DNA of 34,407 nt, taken from positions 3,020,496 through 3,054,902 of the forward strand of contig NZ_LT896588.1 of assembly GCF_900186615.1 (NCBI RefSeq), in the 5' to 3' direction. The stretch comes from Parabacteroides bouchesdurhonensis. GTDB lineage: Bacteria; Bacteroidota; Bacteroidia; Bacteroidales; Tannerellaceae. The notes beneath the pieces were generated by a model, which was given only the letters and a program-made list of their open reading frames with translations, did no database searches and had not been told where the DNA came from. The translations under genes were made by a program, and so were the position numbers. Each line of letters opens with the position of its first letter. Positions within the stretch are counted from its first letter, which is position 1. This document shows positions 1 through 7,077 of this stretch, piece after piece.

Positions 1-1101
1 TCCGGCTTCTCCGTTGGCGGTGTGCATAAAACGGTTCTTGGGGCATTCTCCGTTGCAGGCAAACAGGTATTCGCATTCTTTGCATTGCGCAGGCAGCTTA
101 TCGTGCTTGTCTGTTCCGAACTTTAATTGGCGTTGGCTGTACATCATTTCGGTAAGCGTCTGTGTCCGGATGTTACCCAGTTTGTATTCCGGAAATACGA
201 AGTGGTCGCACGCGTAAACGTCTCCGTTGAACTCCATCACGCCGGCATGTCCGCAATTTCTGGCAAGGGTGCATACGCCCGGTTGTTCCCCCACCCAGTT
301 GGCAAGCGTGGAGTCGAACAGTTGGATGTAATAGTTGCCTACGTCTTCCTTCAACCATTCGTCGAAGATGGCACATAAAAAGTCTCCCCATTTCTCCGGG
401 TCTACCGAGAAAGAGGCTAACTCGATGTTCGCATCTTCCTGTTCCGGCGATGTTAGTTTAGTTCCGTTATTATGTTGCAGCAAACGTTCTACGATAGGGG
501 CGAACTGGATATAATGACAGTCCATTTCCTTAAAGAAGTTGTAGAAGTCCAGCGGATAGTCTACATTATAATCGTTTACTACGGCCATGGCATTGTATTC
601 TATTTCATGTTTTTTCAGTAGTTCAATACCTTTCATCACTTTGTAGAAAGAAGGAAGTCCTTGCCGGTTACGGCGGTATTCGTCGTGAAACTCTTGCGGG
701 CCGTCTATTGAAACCCCTACAAGGAAATTGTTTTCTTTGAAGAAGCGGCACCAGTCGTCATTCAACAGCGTACCGTTTGTCTGGATGCTGTTGTCTATCT
801 GACGTCCGCGGGCGTATTTACGTTGTAACTCCAATGCTTTTTTATAGAAACTGATAGGACGCATCAAGGTTTCTCCGCCATGCCAGGTGAAAAGAACTTG
901 TTGCATGGTTTGGCATTCGAGATATTCCTGAATAAATTTTTCAAGCAATTCATCGGTCATGATGTGGTTCTTGACCTCCGGATATAATTTCCCTTTTTCC
1001 AGATAATAACAGTATTCGCATGCCAGATTGCAGACAGAGCCGACAGGCTTTAACATCACATATACAGGTTTAGCGAATGGCGATATATAGGGATTATTCA
1101 T
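1..1101 (-). CDS. Anaerobic sulfatase-maturing enzyme (radical SAM, SPASM), 3' end cut by window
   Basis: Radical SAM enzyme that oxidises a Ser or Cys in type I sulfatases to the catalytic formylglycine without oxygen; cytoplasmic. The translation starts at the ATG at 1101-1099 and is open for 367 codons to the window edge, so the C-terminus is missing. The radical SAM cluster motif is CNLACEYC (Cys24, Cys28, Cys31), followed by the TWHGGE and VSIDGP motifs of the family. The later cysteines (CTLARNC, then CKECEYLFACNGEC) are the SPASM region that binds auxiliary 4Fe-4S clusters. The nearly full length suggests only a short tail is lost. The partner sulfatase is not visible and would lie left of the window. 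A second reading as another SPASM peptide-modifying enzyme is possible but fits less well. Codon use matches the AT-richer core rather than the island to the right. Confidence 0.93.
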   Translation of the reverse strand, partial: MNNPYISPFAKPVYVMLKPVGSVCNLACEYCYYLEKGKLYPEVKNHIMTDELLEKFIQEYLECQTMQQVLFTWHGGETLMRPISFYKKALELQRKYARGRQIDNSIQTNGTLLNDDWCRFFKENNFLVGVSIDGPQEFHDEYRRNRQGLPSFYKVMKGIELLKKHEIEYNAMAVVNDYNVDYPLDFYNFFKEMDCHYIQFAPIVERLLQHNNGTKLTSPEQEDANIELASFSVDPEKWGDFLCAIFDEWLKEDVGNYYIQLFDSTLANWVGEQPGVCTLARNCGHAGVMEFNGDVYACDHFVFPEYKLGNIRTQTLTEMMYSQRQLKFGTDKHDKLPAQCKECEYLFACNGECPKNRFMHTANGEAG

Positions 1102-1133
1102 GGATACTATATTAATAATGTATGTATTGGACG

Positions 1134-1141
1134 CAAAGTTA
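1134..1141 (-). promoter_or_regulatory. Candidate -7 box of the sulfatase-maturase gene
   Basis: On the minus strand this reads TAACTTTG, matching the Bacteroidetes -7 consensus TAnnTTTG, 32 nt before the start codon. A TTTG lies 23 nt further upstream (1168-1165), slightly farther than the usual 19-21 nt, so the -33 assignment is weak. Confidence 0.4.
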
Positions 1142-1231
1142 TGAAAAATATTGTCAGCATGAAACAAAAGTTTTGCCGGGAGTGAACAAAATTCCATACA
1201 TTTGTTTTTAGCAGTATTAAAAACAAGAGAA

Positions 1232-1877
1232 ATGGAAAACGATTTGTTGGTTTATTCGTCCGGTCTGATCGCTTTGAGGCGTTCGTCGGGCAAGGAGAGT
1301 ACGGCAGACCTGTACCGTGGCCTGTAACCGCCTGAGGGCTTTTACGGGTGGCGGGGGTCTGCCTTTTTCATGTGTTACCCCCGTGTTTATCGAGCGTTTC
1401 GCTTCGAGCCTCCGCCATGAAGGCCTGGCTGTTAACAGCGTGAACAGTTACCTCAGTTGCTTCCGCGCCATCTATAATGCGGCGGTGCGTGAGGAGTTGT
1501 TTGTCCCGGAGAGGAATCCTTTCCGCTTCCTGCGCCTCCGGCGTGAGCTTACCGCCAAGCGCGCGCTTCCGCTATCGTCGTTGCAGGAGGCTTGCCGTCT
1601 GGAAATCGGCGGGTCGGAATTGTCCCGTTCGCTGGACTTCTACCTGTTCAGCTTCCTTTCCTGCGGCATGCCTTTTGTAGATATGGCGCACCTGACGCGT
1701 GAGAATATCGTGGGCAACGGAGGCTTTCAGGCAGCATGTGCCTGTTTCGGTCATCAGCCAGGCTTTGGGCCATACGTCGGAGAAGACCACGCGTATCTAC
1801 TGGACCAGTCGGTGCTGAATAAAGCGAATAACAGGATAACGAGATCGATAGCCGAATTGGTGGGGAAGACGGGATAA
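1232..1877 (+). pseudogene. Degraded tyrosine recombinase (phage integrase family)
   Basis: Remnant of a Bacteroidales tyrosine recombinase of the kind often found upstream of fimbrial or capsule loci. The ATG at 1232 opens a SAM-like N-terminal domain (MENDLLVYSSGLIALRR) that hits a stop at 1325-1327. The continuation (NRLRAFTGGGGLPFS) lies in another frame until about 1715 (GMPFVDMAHLTRENIV). About 100 residues expected next, with the first catalytic Arg, the Lys and the HxxR box, are absent. The C-terminus resumes in yet another frame as VPVSVISQALGHTSEKTT then RIYW, and the frame shifts back after the catalytic Tyr to LDQSVLNKANNRIT. So there are at least three lesions, one a deletion of active-site sequence. 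It cannot be active. The frame-2 stretch 1317-1877 could be miscalled as a 186-residue gene. It marks the left edge of the GC-rich island. Confidence 0.9.
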
Positions 1878-1881
1878 CATA

Positions 1882-1900
1882 CCTTATTTTGTAAATAAGG
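1882..1900. repeat. 8-bp inverted repeat before the fimbrial operon
   Basis: CCTTATTT and AAATAAGG pair perfectly around a 3-nt loop, 33 bp before the DUF3575 start. There is no T-run after it, so it is more likely a leader hairpin or protein site than a terminator. Confidence 0.5.
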
Positions 1901-1933
1901 GAAAAATGTGTTGTTCCTGTAAAAAAGGGGTAA

Positions 1934-2494
1934 ATGAACAAATTCGGTCTATTGTTGATAATCATGCTTTGCCTGACTTTAACGCCACTCAGAAGTCAGC
2001 ACGTTTCCTTAAAGAGCAACCTTCTTTATTGGGCCACCACTACGCCCAATATGGGCTTCGAGTTCCGGTTGTCGGACCATGTGAGCCTGGATGCCTGGGG
2101 CGCTTACAACGCGTGGGTGTTCAACAACGGGATGTCGCTGAAACACTACCTCGCCCAGCCCGAAGTCCGTTACTGGCCCTGCCAGACGTTCGAGGGCCAT
2201 TTCTTCGGCTTGCACGGCCATTACGGCCACTTCAATATGGGTAATATCCCTTTCATAACGGCCATGAGTGATTACAATTACCGTGGCGAGCTTTACGGCG
2301 GCGGCCTGACCTACGGCTACCACTGGATTCTAGGACGCCACTGGGGACTGGAGGCATTTATCGGCGCGGGCTATGCCCGTATGACTTATGAGAAATATGT
2401 CTGCTACGACTGTACCGAGGTGGTCGCTTCCTATAAGCGCAACTATTTCGGCCCTACTCGTGCGGGCGTTTCCCTGATCTTCTTTATCCATTGA
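1934..2494 (+). CDS. DUF3575 family outer-membrane protein, first gene of a fimbrial operon
   Basis: A 186-residue exported protein. It starts with a signal peptide (LLLIIMLCLTLTPLRSQ) and continues with alternating aromatic/polar strands such as NLLYWATTTPNMGFEF, HYLAQPEVRYWP and GHFFGLHGHYGHFN, ending in Phe-Ile-His. This fits a small outer-membrane beta-barrel, and the NLLYWATTTPN...E.RL pattern is typical of DUF3575. In Bacteroidales the family sits directly before DUF3868 and FimB/Mfa2 genes, as here, and is taken to help assemble or anchor type V pili; the exact role is not established. The start at 1934 follows an AAGGGG-like purine stretch at the expected distance. The next gene starts 16 bp after the stop. 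GC content is clearly above that of the core genes further right. Confidence 0.88.
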   Translation: MNKFGLLLIIMLCLTLTPLRSQHVSLKSNLLYWATTTPNMGFEFRLSDHVSLDAWGAYNAWVFNNGMSLKHYLAQPEVRYWPCQTFEGHFFGLHGHYGHFNMGNIPFITAMSDYNYRGELYGGGLTYGYHWILGRHWGLEAFIGAGYARMTYEKYVCYDCTEVVASYKRNYFGPTRAGVSLIFFIH

Positions 2495-2510
2495 TCCCCC
2501 CGATAGCGAA

Positions 2511-3935
2511 ATGAAACAGATACTGCTCTACATATTCTATATGATGGCTTGCCTTCCGGCTTTGGGGGGCGAGGCAGTCCCTGTCCGCATCACGCTCTTG
2601 AAAGCGGAGGTCGGGGAGGACGACAGCGTATCTGTCCATCTTCGTATCCATTTGCAGGATATCCGCGTTCCTTCTTCGCGCAGCCTTGTGCTCGAGCCTT
2701 GCCTGGGCAGCCTTCTTGACGGTAAATGCCTCGCGTTGCCTCCGGTTGTTATCAGTGGCCACCGCCGCGCCCTGTACGACAATCGCCGGCAGGCTGTCAC
2801 TCCTTCTCCGGAGTATGCCCGCCCTTATACGCGTATCGTGAGCCCTAAAAAGGGAGGATCTTACCGGGTCGATTACAGCGTGTGCGTGCCGTTTACTACG
2901 TGGATGCGTAATGCGGGTTTGACGCTCAACCAGTCGTCTCACGACTGTTGCCACAGCCGCCCCCTGTCTTCGGTGCGCCTGGCCGAGAACCTCGGCCTCG
3001 TTCCCCCTTGCGTCAAGCAGGCGGGCGATCCGGACGCCCGCGCCCTCCGGGCTTATGCCTGTTACAGCCGTGACATCCGTTTCGTCATCCCCGAGTCCGA
3101 GCCTGTCAAGTTCCGTACCACTACGGGCGTGGTCTATATAGATTACCGTCAGGGCAGTGCAAAGATCGATCCCCGCTACGGCAGCAACCCGTGGGAACTG
3201 TCGGATGCCGACAGCCTGTTCATCCGCCTTCGTACATTGGGTATCACCTCCTTCCGGCAGATAGGCATCACCGGCTACGCGTCCCCCGAGGGAGCTTACT
3301 TCGACAACGAGAAGCTGGCTCGCCGGCGTGCCGAAGGGTTCAAACGTTACATAGCGGACCATTACGACGTAAAGGATTGCCCCATGTCTTGCACCTGGGT
3401 TGCCGAGGACTGGGACGAACTGCGCCAGTTGCTCACCGATAACCCCCGCCCGTACACGAAACAGGTCTTGTTCATCATGGATAACTACGGCGTCTTCGAG
3501 GGGCGCGAGGCGTACCTGATGCAGCTGGACGGCGGCAAGGTGTATAAAGAACTGCTCAAGGAATTCTTCCCCCGCCTTCGTCGCGTGGAGATACGCGTCA
3601 CGTACGAGTTGCCTGCGTTCTCGGACGCGGAGGCCGCCGAGCTGTTGTACACGCATCTCGAGCAGCTGAGCCTTGCCGAGATGTACCACGTGACGCGTTA
3701 TTACCCTCCGGCCACCGAACAGCACCGCGAGGTCTATGTGATCGCCGCCCGTACGTACCCCGACAACGTGGCCGCCCAGATCAATGCCGCTGCCGCTTCG
3801 CTGTTGTTGGGCGATGGCGCTACCGCCCGCGAGTTCCTGGAGCAGGAGAGCGTGCAGGCCGACCGCTGTGCCGACTCCTGCCGTGAAGTCCTGCGCCAGC
3901 TGATGATAGACGACAGCATGGAAACCGAGCCATGA
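2511..3935 (+). CDS. DUF3868 protein with C-terminal OmpA-like domain
   Basis: A 474-residue envelope protein. An N-terminal signal peptide (LLYIFYMMACLPALGG) is followed by the DUF3868 region, where VRITLLKAEVGEDDSVSVHL and RSLVLEPCL are recognisable. Further on, IGITGYASPEG then NEKLARRRAEGFKRYI resembles the peptidoglycan-binding OmpA-like fold, and a repeat-poor C-terminal helical part has TPR-like spacing (NVAAQINAAAASLLLGDGATA). The protein probably tethers the pilus machinery to peptidoglycan. It lies 16 bp after the DUF3575 gene and overlaps the next gene by 4 bp (ATGA), which indicates one transcript. A 492-codon open frame runs antisense across the whole gene; it is a product of the high GC content and is not called. 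Confidence 0.88.
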   Translation: MKQILLYIFYMMACLPALGGEAVPVRITLLKAEVGEDDSVSVHLRIHLQDIRVPSSRSLVLEPCLGSLLDGKCLALPPVVISGHRRALYDNRRQAVTPSPEYARPYTRIVSPKKGGSYRVDYSVCVPFTTWMRNAGLTLNQSSHDCCHSRPLSSVRLAENLGLVPPCVKQAGDPDARALRAYACYSRDIRFVIPESEPVKFRTTTGVVYIDYRQGSAKIDPRYGSNPWELSDADSLFIRLRTLGITSFRQIGITGYASPEGAYFDNEKLARRRAEGFKRYIADHYDVKDCPMSCTWVAEDWDELRQLLTDNPRPYTKQVLFIMDNYGVFEGREAYLMQLDGGKVYKELLKEFFPRLRRVEIRVTYELPAFSDAEAAELLYTHLEQLSLAEMYHVTRYYPPATEQHREVYVIAARTYPDNVAAQINAAAASLLLGDGATAREFLEQESVQADRCADSCREVLRQLMIDDSMETEP

Positions 3936-4924
3936 CCTATCCCTCCATTGGCATATTGGCATATTACCTCATTGGCACATTAGTCTTGGCCATGAACGGT
4001 TGCGACATCTCCTCGGAGCTTCCGGATTGCGATTACAACGCCCGGTTGGAATACTGGTACGTGTATACCGGCGGTGAGAACGAGTTGCCCGATTACGTGG
4101 ACAGCATGGAGGAGTACCTGTTCGACTCCGACGGCATCCTCCGTCATGTCAAGCACCTTCCGGCGGACAGCTTGCCGGCGCATACCCTTGTGGTAGCCCC
4201 CGGCGTTTATACGCTGGTCAGTTGGGCGAACCTGGACGGGCGCAGCGAGATAGCCCCGGCGGTCATCGGCCAGACCCGGCTGGGCGACATCCGCCTGAAA
4301 CACGCCTCCGCCACTCAAAGCAAGAGCCAGGCGGGCGCTTACCTGGATAACAACGAGCGTCTTTATTACGCCACCGACATACTGGAAGTACCCCGCTCGG
4401 GTATCGTCCGTAAGCGGGTGAACACCACCCATTCGCATGCCGTGCTGAAAGTGACGGCGCAGTGGGTGAGGGACACGCCTGCCAATACGGGCGACTTTTC
4501 CTTCACCCTGCGCGGGTTGCCCAGCGCTTATGGCTTTGGCATTGCCGAAACAGTGAACACCGCCGTGTCCGGTTTCAATACCGGGAACGGTACGGTCTAT
4601 TATATCCCCCGTATGGTGGAAGTCCCTTATGTGGACCACCGTGTGAAGGCGTCTATGCGCCCGAACCGCACCGTAACGGGCGACCTGGTAACATACAGGT
4701 ATACTGACGACACAGACCTCTTTTTCCGTATCTGGGCAGGTGACAGGGCCTTGATCCGCGAGGTCAACCTCTCACAGTTCTTCCGTGAAATGAGCGTTCC
4801 CCTCTCGCGCAACATCCGTCAGGAGTTCGCCATCACGGTACGTATAGACGGCGACAACATCTCCGTCCTCTTCACCGGCGTTTCGGACTGGGAAGACGGA
4901 GGAACGATTGGAGGAAGCATGTAG
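3932..4924 (+). CDS. FimB/Mfa2 family fimbrial anchor lipoprotein
   Basis: A 330-residue lipoprotein of the type V pilus system, where FimB/Mfa2-type subunits anchor and end the shaft at the outer membrane. The export signal is GTLVLAMNGC, so Cys24 would be lipidated; the lipobox is loose, as is common in Bacteroidetes. The family hallmark follows: CDYNARLEYWY, then DYVDSMEEYLFDSDG. The middle part (YTLVSWANLDG) and the late FTLRGLP and SVLFTGVSDWEDGG also fit. The start overlaps the DUF3868 stop by 4 bp, implying translational coupling. The stop codon sits inside a hairpin (4922-4940). No intact major fimbrillin follows immediately; the next potential subunit is broken and the next intact one is 2.1 kb away. 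Confidence 0.87.
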   Translation: MTYPSIGILAYYLIGTLVLAMNGCDISSELPDCDYNARLEYWYVYTGGENELPDYVDSMEEYLFDSDGILRHVKHLPADSLPAHTLVVAPGVYTLVSWANLDGRSEIAPAVIGQTRLGDIRLKHASATQSKSQAGAYLDNNERLYYATDILEVPRSGIVRKRVNTTHSHAVLKVTAQWVRDTPANTGDFSFTLRGLPSAYGFGIAETVNTAVSGFNTGNGTVYYIPRMVEVPYVDHRVKASMRPNRTVTGDLVTYRYTDDTDLFFRIWAGDRALIREVNLSQFFREMSVPLSRNIRQEFAITVRIDGDNISVLFTGVSDWEDGGTIGGSM

Positions 4925-4940
4925 CCACCGGAGGTGGCTA
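4922..4940 (+). terminator. Hairpin at the end of the FimB/Mfa2 gene
   Basis: TAGCCACC pairs perfectly with GGTGGCTA around GGA and includes the stop codon. There is no T-tract, so it could reduce rather than end transcription, or protect the mRNA 3' end. Confidence 0.4.
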
Positions 4941-5077
4941 GTAGTTGGTAGAAAGTAGTTAGTAGAGAGTAGAAGAAAGTAGAAAGGATTTAGTAGTTTC
5001 TCCCTTCCCCTAATTCTCCTTCTTTCTCTCAACGAGCGAAGCGAGTGATTCCTACTAACTACCAACTACTAACTACT
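4940..5077. repeat. Low-complexity long inverted repeat (AGTAGTTAGTAG family)
   Basis: AGTAGTTGGTAG at 4940-4951 is the exact reverse complement of 5059-5070, and AGTAGTTAGTAG at 4954-4965 is the exact reverse complement of 5066-5077. The arms are built from GTAGTTA-like units and enclose a pyrimidine-rich stretch and AACGAGCGAAGCGAG. It separates the operon from the truncated gene at 5116 and could fold as one large hairpin. Confidence 0.7.
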
Positions 5078-5115
5078 AAAAAAACTACTCCTAAAAACAT
5101 AAAAACAACATAAAT

Positions 5116-5295
5116 ATGAAACACAACCTAATATCCCCCTTCCTCCTCCTGGCCTGCCTGCTTGCAACAGCCAGCAGATGCAGCGAGACGGAGATAGACG
5201 GCGGTGGTCAGCCCGAAGGGGCTAAGACCGGCCTGGCCGCATGGCAGCAGCCTATGAAGGGGGCAGGCCGCTTTTCCCTGTCCTGGCGGACTTGA
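5116..5295 (+). pseudogene. Truncated fimbrillin/surface-lipoprotein 5' fragment
   Basis: An ATG at 5116 opens 59 codons with a lipoprotein-like leader (LLLACLLATASRC) and then CSETEIDGG, a start typical of Bacteroidales surface lipoproteins and fimbrillins. The frame ends at a TGA that lies in the loop of a REP-like hairpin, and nothing downstream resembles the rest of a fimbrillin. AACATAAAT precedes the start, as at intact genes here. The last 6-7 codons are probably REP-like DNA rather than original coding sequence. It could still make a short lipopeptide, but truncation by insertion or deletion is the simpler reading. Confidence 0.6.
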
Positions 5296-5365
5296 TCCGC
5301 CATCGCATCCTAAGCAGTATTCCTGTAATTAGTATGAGTTTGCGGGTCAAGCCCGCAATGACAGG
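5277..5365. repeat. Inverted pair of REP-like elements
   Basis: The first copy has a perfect 7-bp stem, TGGCGGA / TCCGCCA, around CTTGA (5284-5302), preceded by CCTGTCC. The second copy is inverted: TGCGGG / CCCGCA around TCAAG (5341-5357), followed by ATGACAGG. Read on the minus strand the second copy gives CCTGTCAT, then the hairpin, so the two share flank, stem and loop. Two inverted hairpins about 40 bp apart match the REPIN arrangement known from other bacteria. The pair lies at the break of the truncated gene. Confidence 0.65.
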
Positions 5366-5443
5366 AAGAAGGTAACCTATAAAGCCGGTAGCCCGCTGAG
5401 TATCTGGGGATATGGGAGCAGGTCTATAATAAGGAGTTTAATT

Positions 5444-5967
5444 ATGGCGAATTCGCCACAATTAAAAGTAAGTCCGTGCGGCGGATATAATAAAGAACTG
5501 GATCAGGAACAGGTCTACTCTTGAGTTTCTAGGCACATGGGAGATGATGTATAACCCGGACTTTAAAGTGGTCGAATTCGACCACTTTAAATGGAAGCAG
5601 CCCCGCTTCCATTTGTCTTAAGTGTTACCATATCCATACGGATGCCGTCCGTCAGTGTCTGGTTCCGCCGGAGTTGACGGCAGCGCAGGTTTCCATGATC
5701 TATGCCAGCGAAGCCGACGTGCTGAACGTGGCCATGTTTGGCATGACAGCCCGTGAATGGCGCGAGCAGCATCCCGACTTAAAAGGGAATATCCGCGACT
5801 ATGCGTCTATCAACGAATTGATCTGCCTCTCCAACATGGAGAATCTGAACGCGGTGTTCATAGACGAAGGCCAGAGCCAGAAAGACCGCCTCCTGAAACT
5901 CAACCGCATCGCCATCTCGCAGATGAAAATCCTGGAAGACACCGGCAACCGCCGCTTGCTAAAGTAA
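5444..5967 (+). pseudogene. KilA-N domain protein, broken by frameshifts and deletion
   Basis: Remnant of a phage-derived KilA-N DNA-binding protein common in Bacteroidales. A possible start at 5444 follows AAGGAG. The N-terminal domain is readable in one frame at about 5484-5591 as DIIKNWIRNRSTLEFLGTWE then MMYNPDFKVVEFDHFK. It then runs out of frame to a stop at 5619. The middle of the protein (the GRYGGTFAHKDIAFEF-type block expected in relatives) is missing. The C-terminal part is intact from about 5626: YHIHTDAVRQCLVPPEL, then DVLNVAMFGMTAREWR and GNIRDYASINELICLSNMEN, to the stop at 5967. An ATG at 5674 could yield a 97-residue fragment that should not be read as a real gene. The deletion point coincides with strong palindromes (5562-5614). 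Confidence 0.88.
5562..5614. repeat. 30-bp perfect palindrome plus adjoining 10-bp hairpin
   Basis: Bases 5562-5591 are a perfect 30-bp palindrome centred on GAATTC, with outer arms TTTAAAGTGG. Immediately after it, AAATGGAAGC (5589-5598) pairs with GCTTCCATTT (5605-5614) around a 6-nt loop. A further 14-bp palindrome, TGGCGAATTCGCCA, is at 5445-5458. The first palindrome overlaps codons for KVVEFDHFK in the KilA-N remnant, so part of it is ancestral coding sequence; the second spans the deletion junction. Confidence 0.9.
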
Positions 5968-5986
5968 AGCAGGAGGCAACAGGCAG

Positions 5987-6018
5987 TTTGTTTATTTGGT
6001 GGAGATTATCTACATTTG
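5987..6018 (+). promoter_or_regulatory. Bacteroidetes promoter for mntA-hepT
   Basis: TTTG (5987-5990), 20 nt, then TACATTTG (6011-6018) matches the -33/-7 consensus exactly. Transcription would start near 6025, leaving a very short leader before mntA. An independent promoter makes sense because all upstream genes here are broken. Confidence 0.7.
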
Positions 6019-6039
6019 CGATGAACAATGCATTGCTTT

Positions 6040-6336
6040 ATGAAAACGTCTATTCTTAATAAGCTATCAGCCTTTTTCTCCATGCAACCTGTCCAGAAAG
6101 CATGGCTGTTCGGCTCTTTCTCCAGAGGTGAAGAGACGCAAGAAAGCGATATTGATATACTGGTTCAGTTTCAACCGGATGCCAATATCACACTCTTTAA
6201 ATATGCCGGCATGGTGGAGACGCTCCAGAAACTGCTGAAACGTAAGGTCGATTTGGTGGAAGAAGGACAGTTGAAAGACTATGCCAGTGAGAGTGCAAAC
6301 CGCGATAAACTATTGATCTATGAGAGAGAAGCCTAA
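6040..6336 (+). CDS. mntA: MntA-type minimal nucleotidyltransferase antitoxin
   Basis: A 98-residue nucleotidyltransferase of the MNT/HEPN (type VII) toxin-antitoxin class. In studied systems MntA inactivates the HEPN toxin by transferring AMP to a tyrosine near its active site. The signature GSX10DXD is complete: G25-S26 in WLFGSFSRGEETQESDIDI, then D37 and D39. The C-terminal KRKVDLVEEG supplies the third acidic position. I chose ATG 6040 (MKTSILNKL) over the in-frame ATG 6028 because the promoter places the transcript start near 6025 and relatives begin with a short helix before this motif. The gene overlaps hepT by 17 bp, so the pair is co-translated. It looks intact although its left neighbour is a pseudogene. 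Confidence 0.92.
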   Translation: MKTSILNKLSAFFSMQPVQKAWLFGSFSRGEETQESDIDILVQFQPDANITLFKYAGMVETLQKLLKRKVDLVEEGQLKDYASESANRDKLLIYEREA

Positions 6337-6667
6337 AGACGAAAGCCGCCTGCTTCACATGATTGAGGCAATCGACAATATTATGGAGTTTACGCAGGAT
6401 GTGGACTCTGAGTCTTATAAGAAGAATAAGGTTCTGCGTTTTGCCGTGATAAAGAACCTCGAGATCATTGGCGAAGCAGCTTATCTGCTTACCAAAGAGT
6501 TCCGCGAGGCTCACAGCGAGGTGGAATGGCATGTGATAATAGGCATGCGCCATGTCCTTGTTCACGGATATTACCGGATCAGAGACGAAATAGTCTGGGC
6601 AACAATCACTCAGGAATTACAGCCACTGAAAAAGCAAGTGATGCAGATACTTGAATCCAACGGCTAA
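6320..6667 (+). CDS. hepT: HepT-type HEPN ribonuclease toxin
   Basis: A 115-residue all-helical HEPN protein, the toxin partner of the preceding MntA. The catalytic RX4HXY motif is intact: R77, H82 and Y84 in MRHVLVHGYYRI. R and H form the RNase site, and the Tyr is the residue AMPylated by MntA in characterised pairs. The N-terminal DESRLLHMIEAIDNIMEF and LRFAVIKNLEIIGEAAYLL are standard for the family. The start is inside mntA, a 17-bp overlap. No terminator-like hairpin directly follows the stop. HEPN/MNT pairs act in plasmid or island maintenance and sometimes phage defence; here the role could be addiction of the decaying island. The pairing is established knowledge; the role here is inference. 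Confidence 0.92.
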   Translation: MREKPKDESRLLHMIEAIDNIMEFTQDVDSESYKKNKVLRFAVIKNLEIIGEAAYLLTKEFREAHSEVEWHVIIGMRHVLVHGYYRIRDEIVWATITQELQPLKKQVMQILESNG

Positions 6668-7077
6668 ATGTAGCCGGAGTTTAGTTATCATATTCTTATT
6701 TCCCCCGCCATGCCAACAGATAAAGAGTTCTTTGACATGGTGGGGGAAATTATTAAGAAGGGGCAGGTGCAATTATGAAGATAACACACCCCCTTCCCCC
6801 TCTCAAGAGGGGAGGGAAGTTACCATCAGCCGCACTTTCCCTAGCTACCTCATCTCACACAGATAACACAGATGAAACAGAGTTACGCAGATAGTATTAT
6901 TAAAGAGAATAAATAATCTGTGTTCATCTGTCCAATCCGTGTCATCAGTGTGCCATGAGATAGCCCAGCCCAATATAATTCCCCCCCGATGTCATACTAT
7001 AGATACCTGAGCTTTTTGTTTGTAGCAGGAAGCCCCGGTGAGACAGATGAATTGTATAACATTAAAACAGAAACGAA
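6668..7077. other. Gene-free stretch with repeat remnants and a short coding relic
   Basis: No intact gene in 410 bp. At 6711-6779 a 22-codon frame (PTDKEFFDMVGEIIKKG) shares 17 identical bases with 8946-8962. At 6797-6812 CCCCTC/GAGGGG form a hairpin with a TCAA loop. At about 6860-6930 ACACAGATGAAACAGAG and AATCTGTGTTCATCTGT form an imperfect inverted repeat of the ACACAGAT type frequent between Bacteroidetes genes. A run of seven C is at about 6980. AACATTAAAACA, a common leader sequence in this genome, precedes the next gene. Confidence 0.6.

Noticed and set aside
2484-3962. 492-codon open frame on the minus strand
   Set aside because: It lies fully antisense to the DUF3868 gene, whose signal peptide, domains and operon overlaps are clear. 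The antisense translation is rich in His, Arg and Gly with no domain, as expected from high-GC codon bias.
3980-4639. 219-codon minus-strand frame
   Set aside because: Antisense shadow of the FimB/Mfa2 gene, with no recognisable motif or start signal.
5457-5520. Short frame MANSPQLKVSP from 5444 as a real small gene
   Set aside because: It stops after about 26 codons and the neighbouring frame reads the KilA-N domain, so it is the start of the broken gene.
5757-6059. 100-codon frame over the KilA-N 3' end
   Set aside because: Out of frame with the recognisable KilA-N sequence and Arg/Pro-rich.
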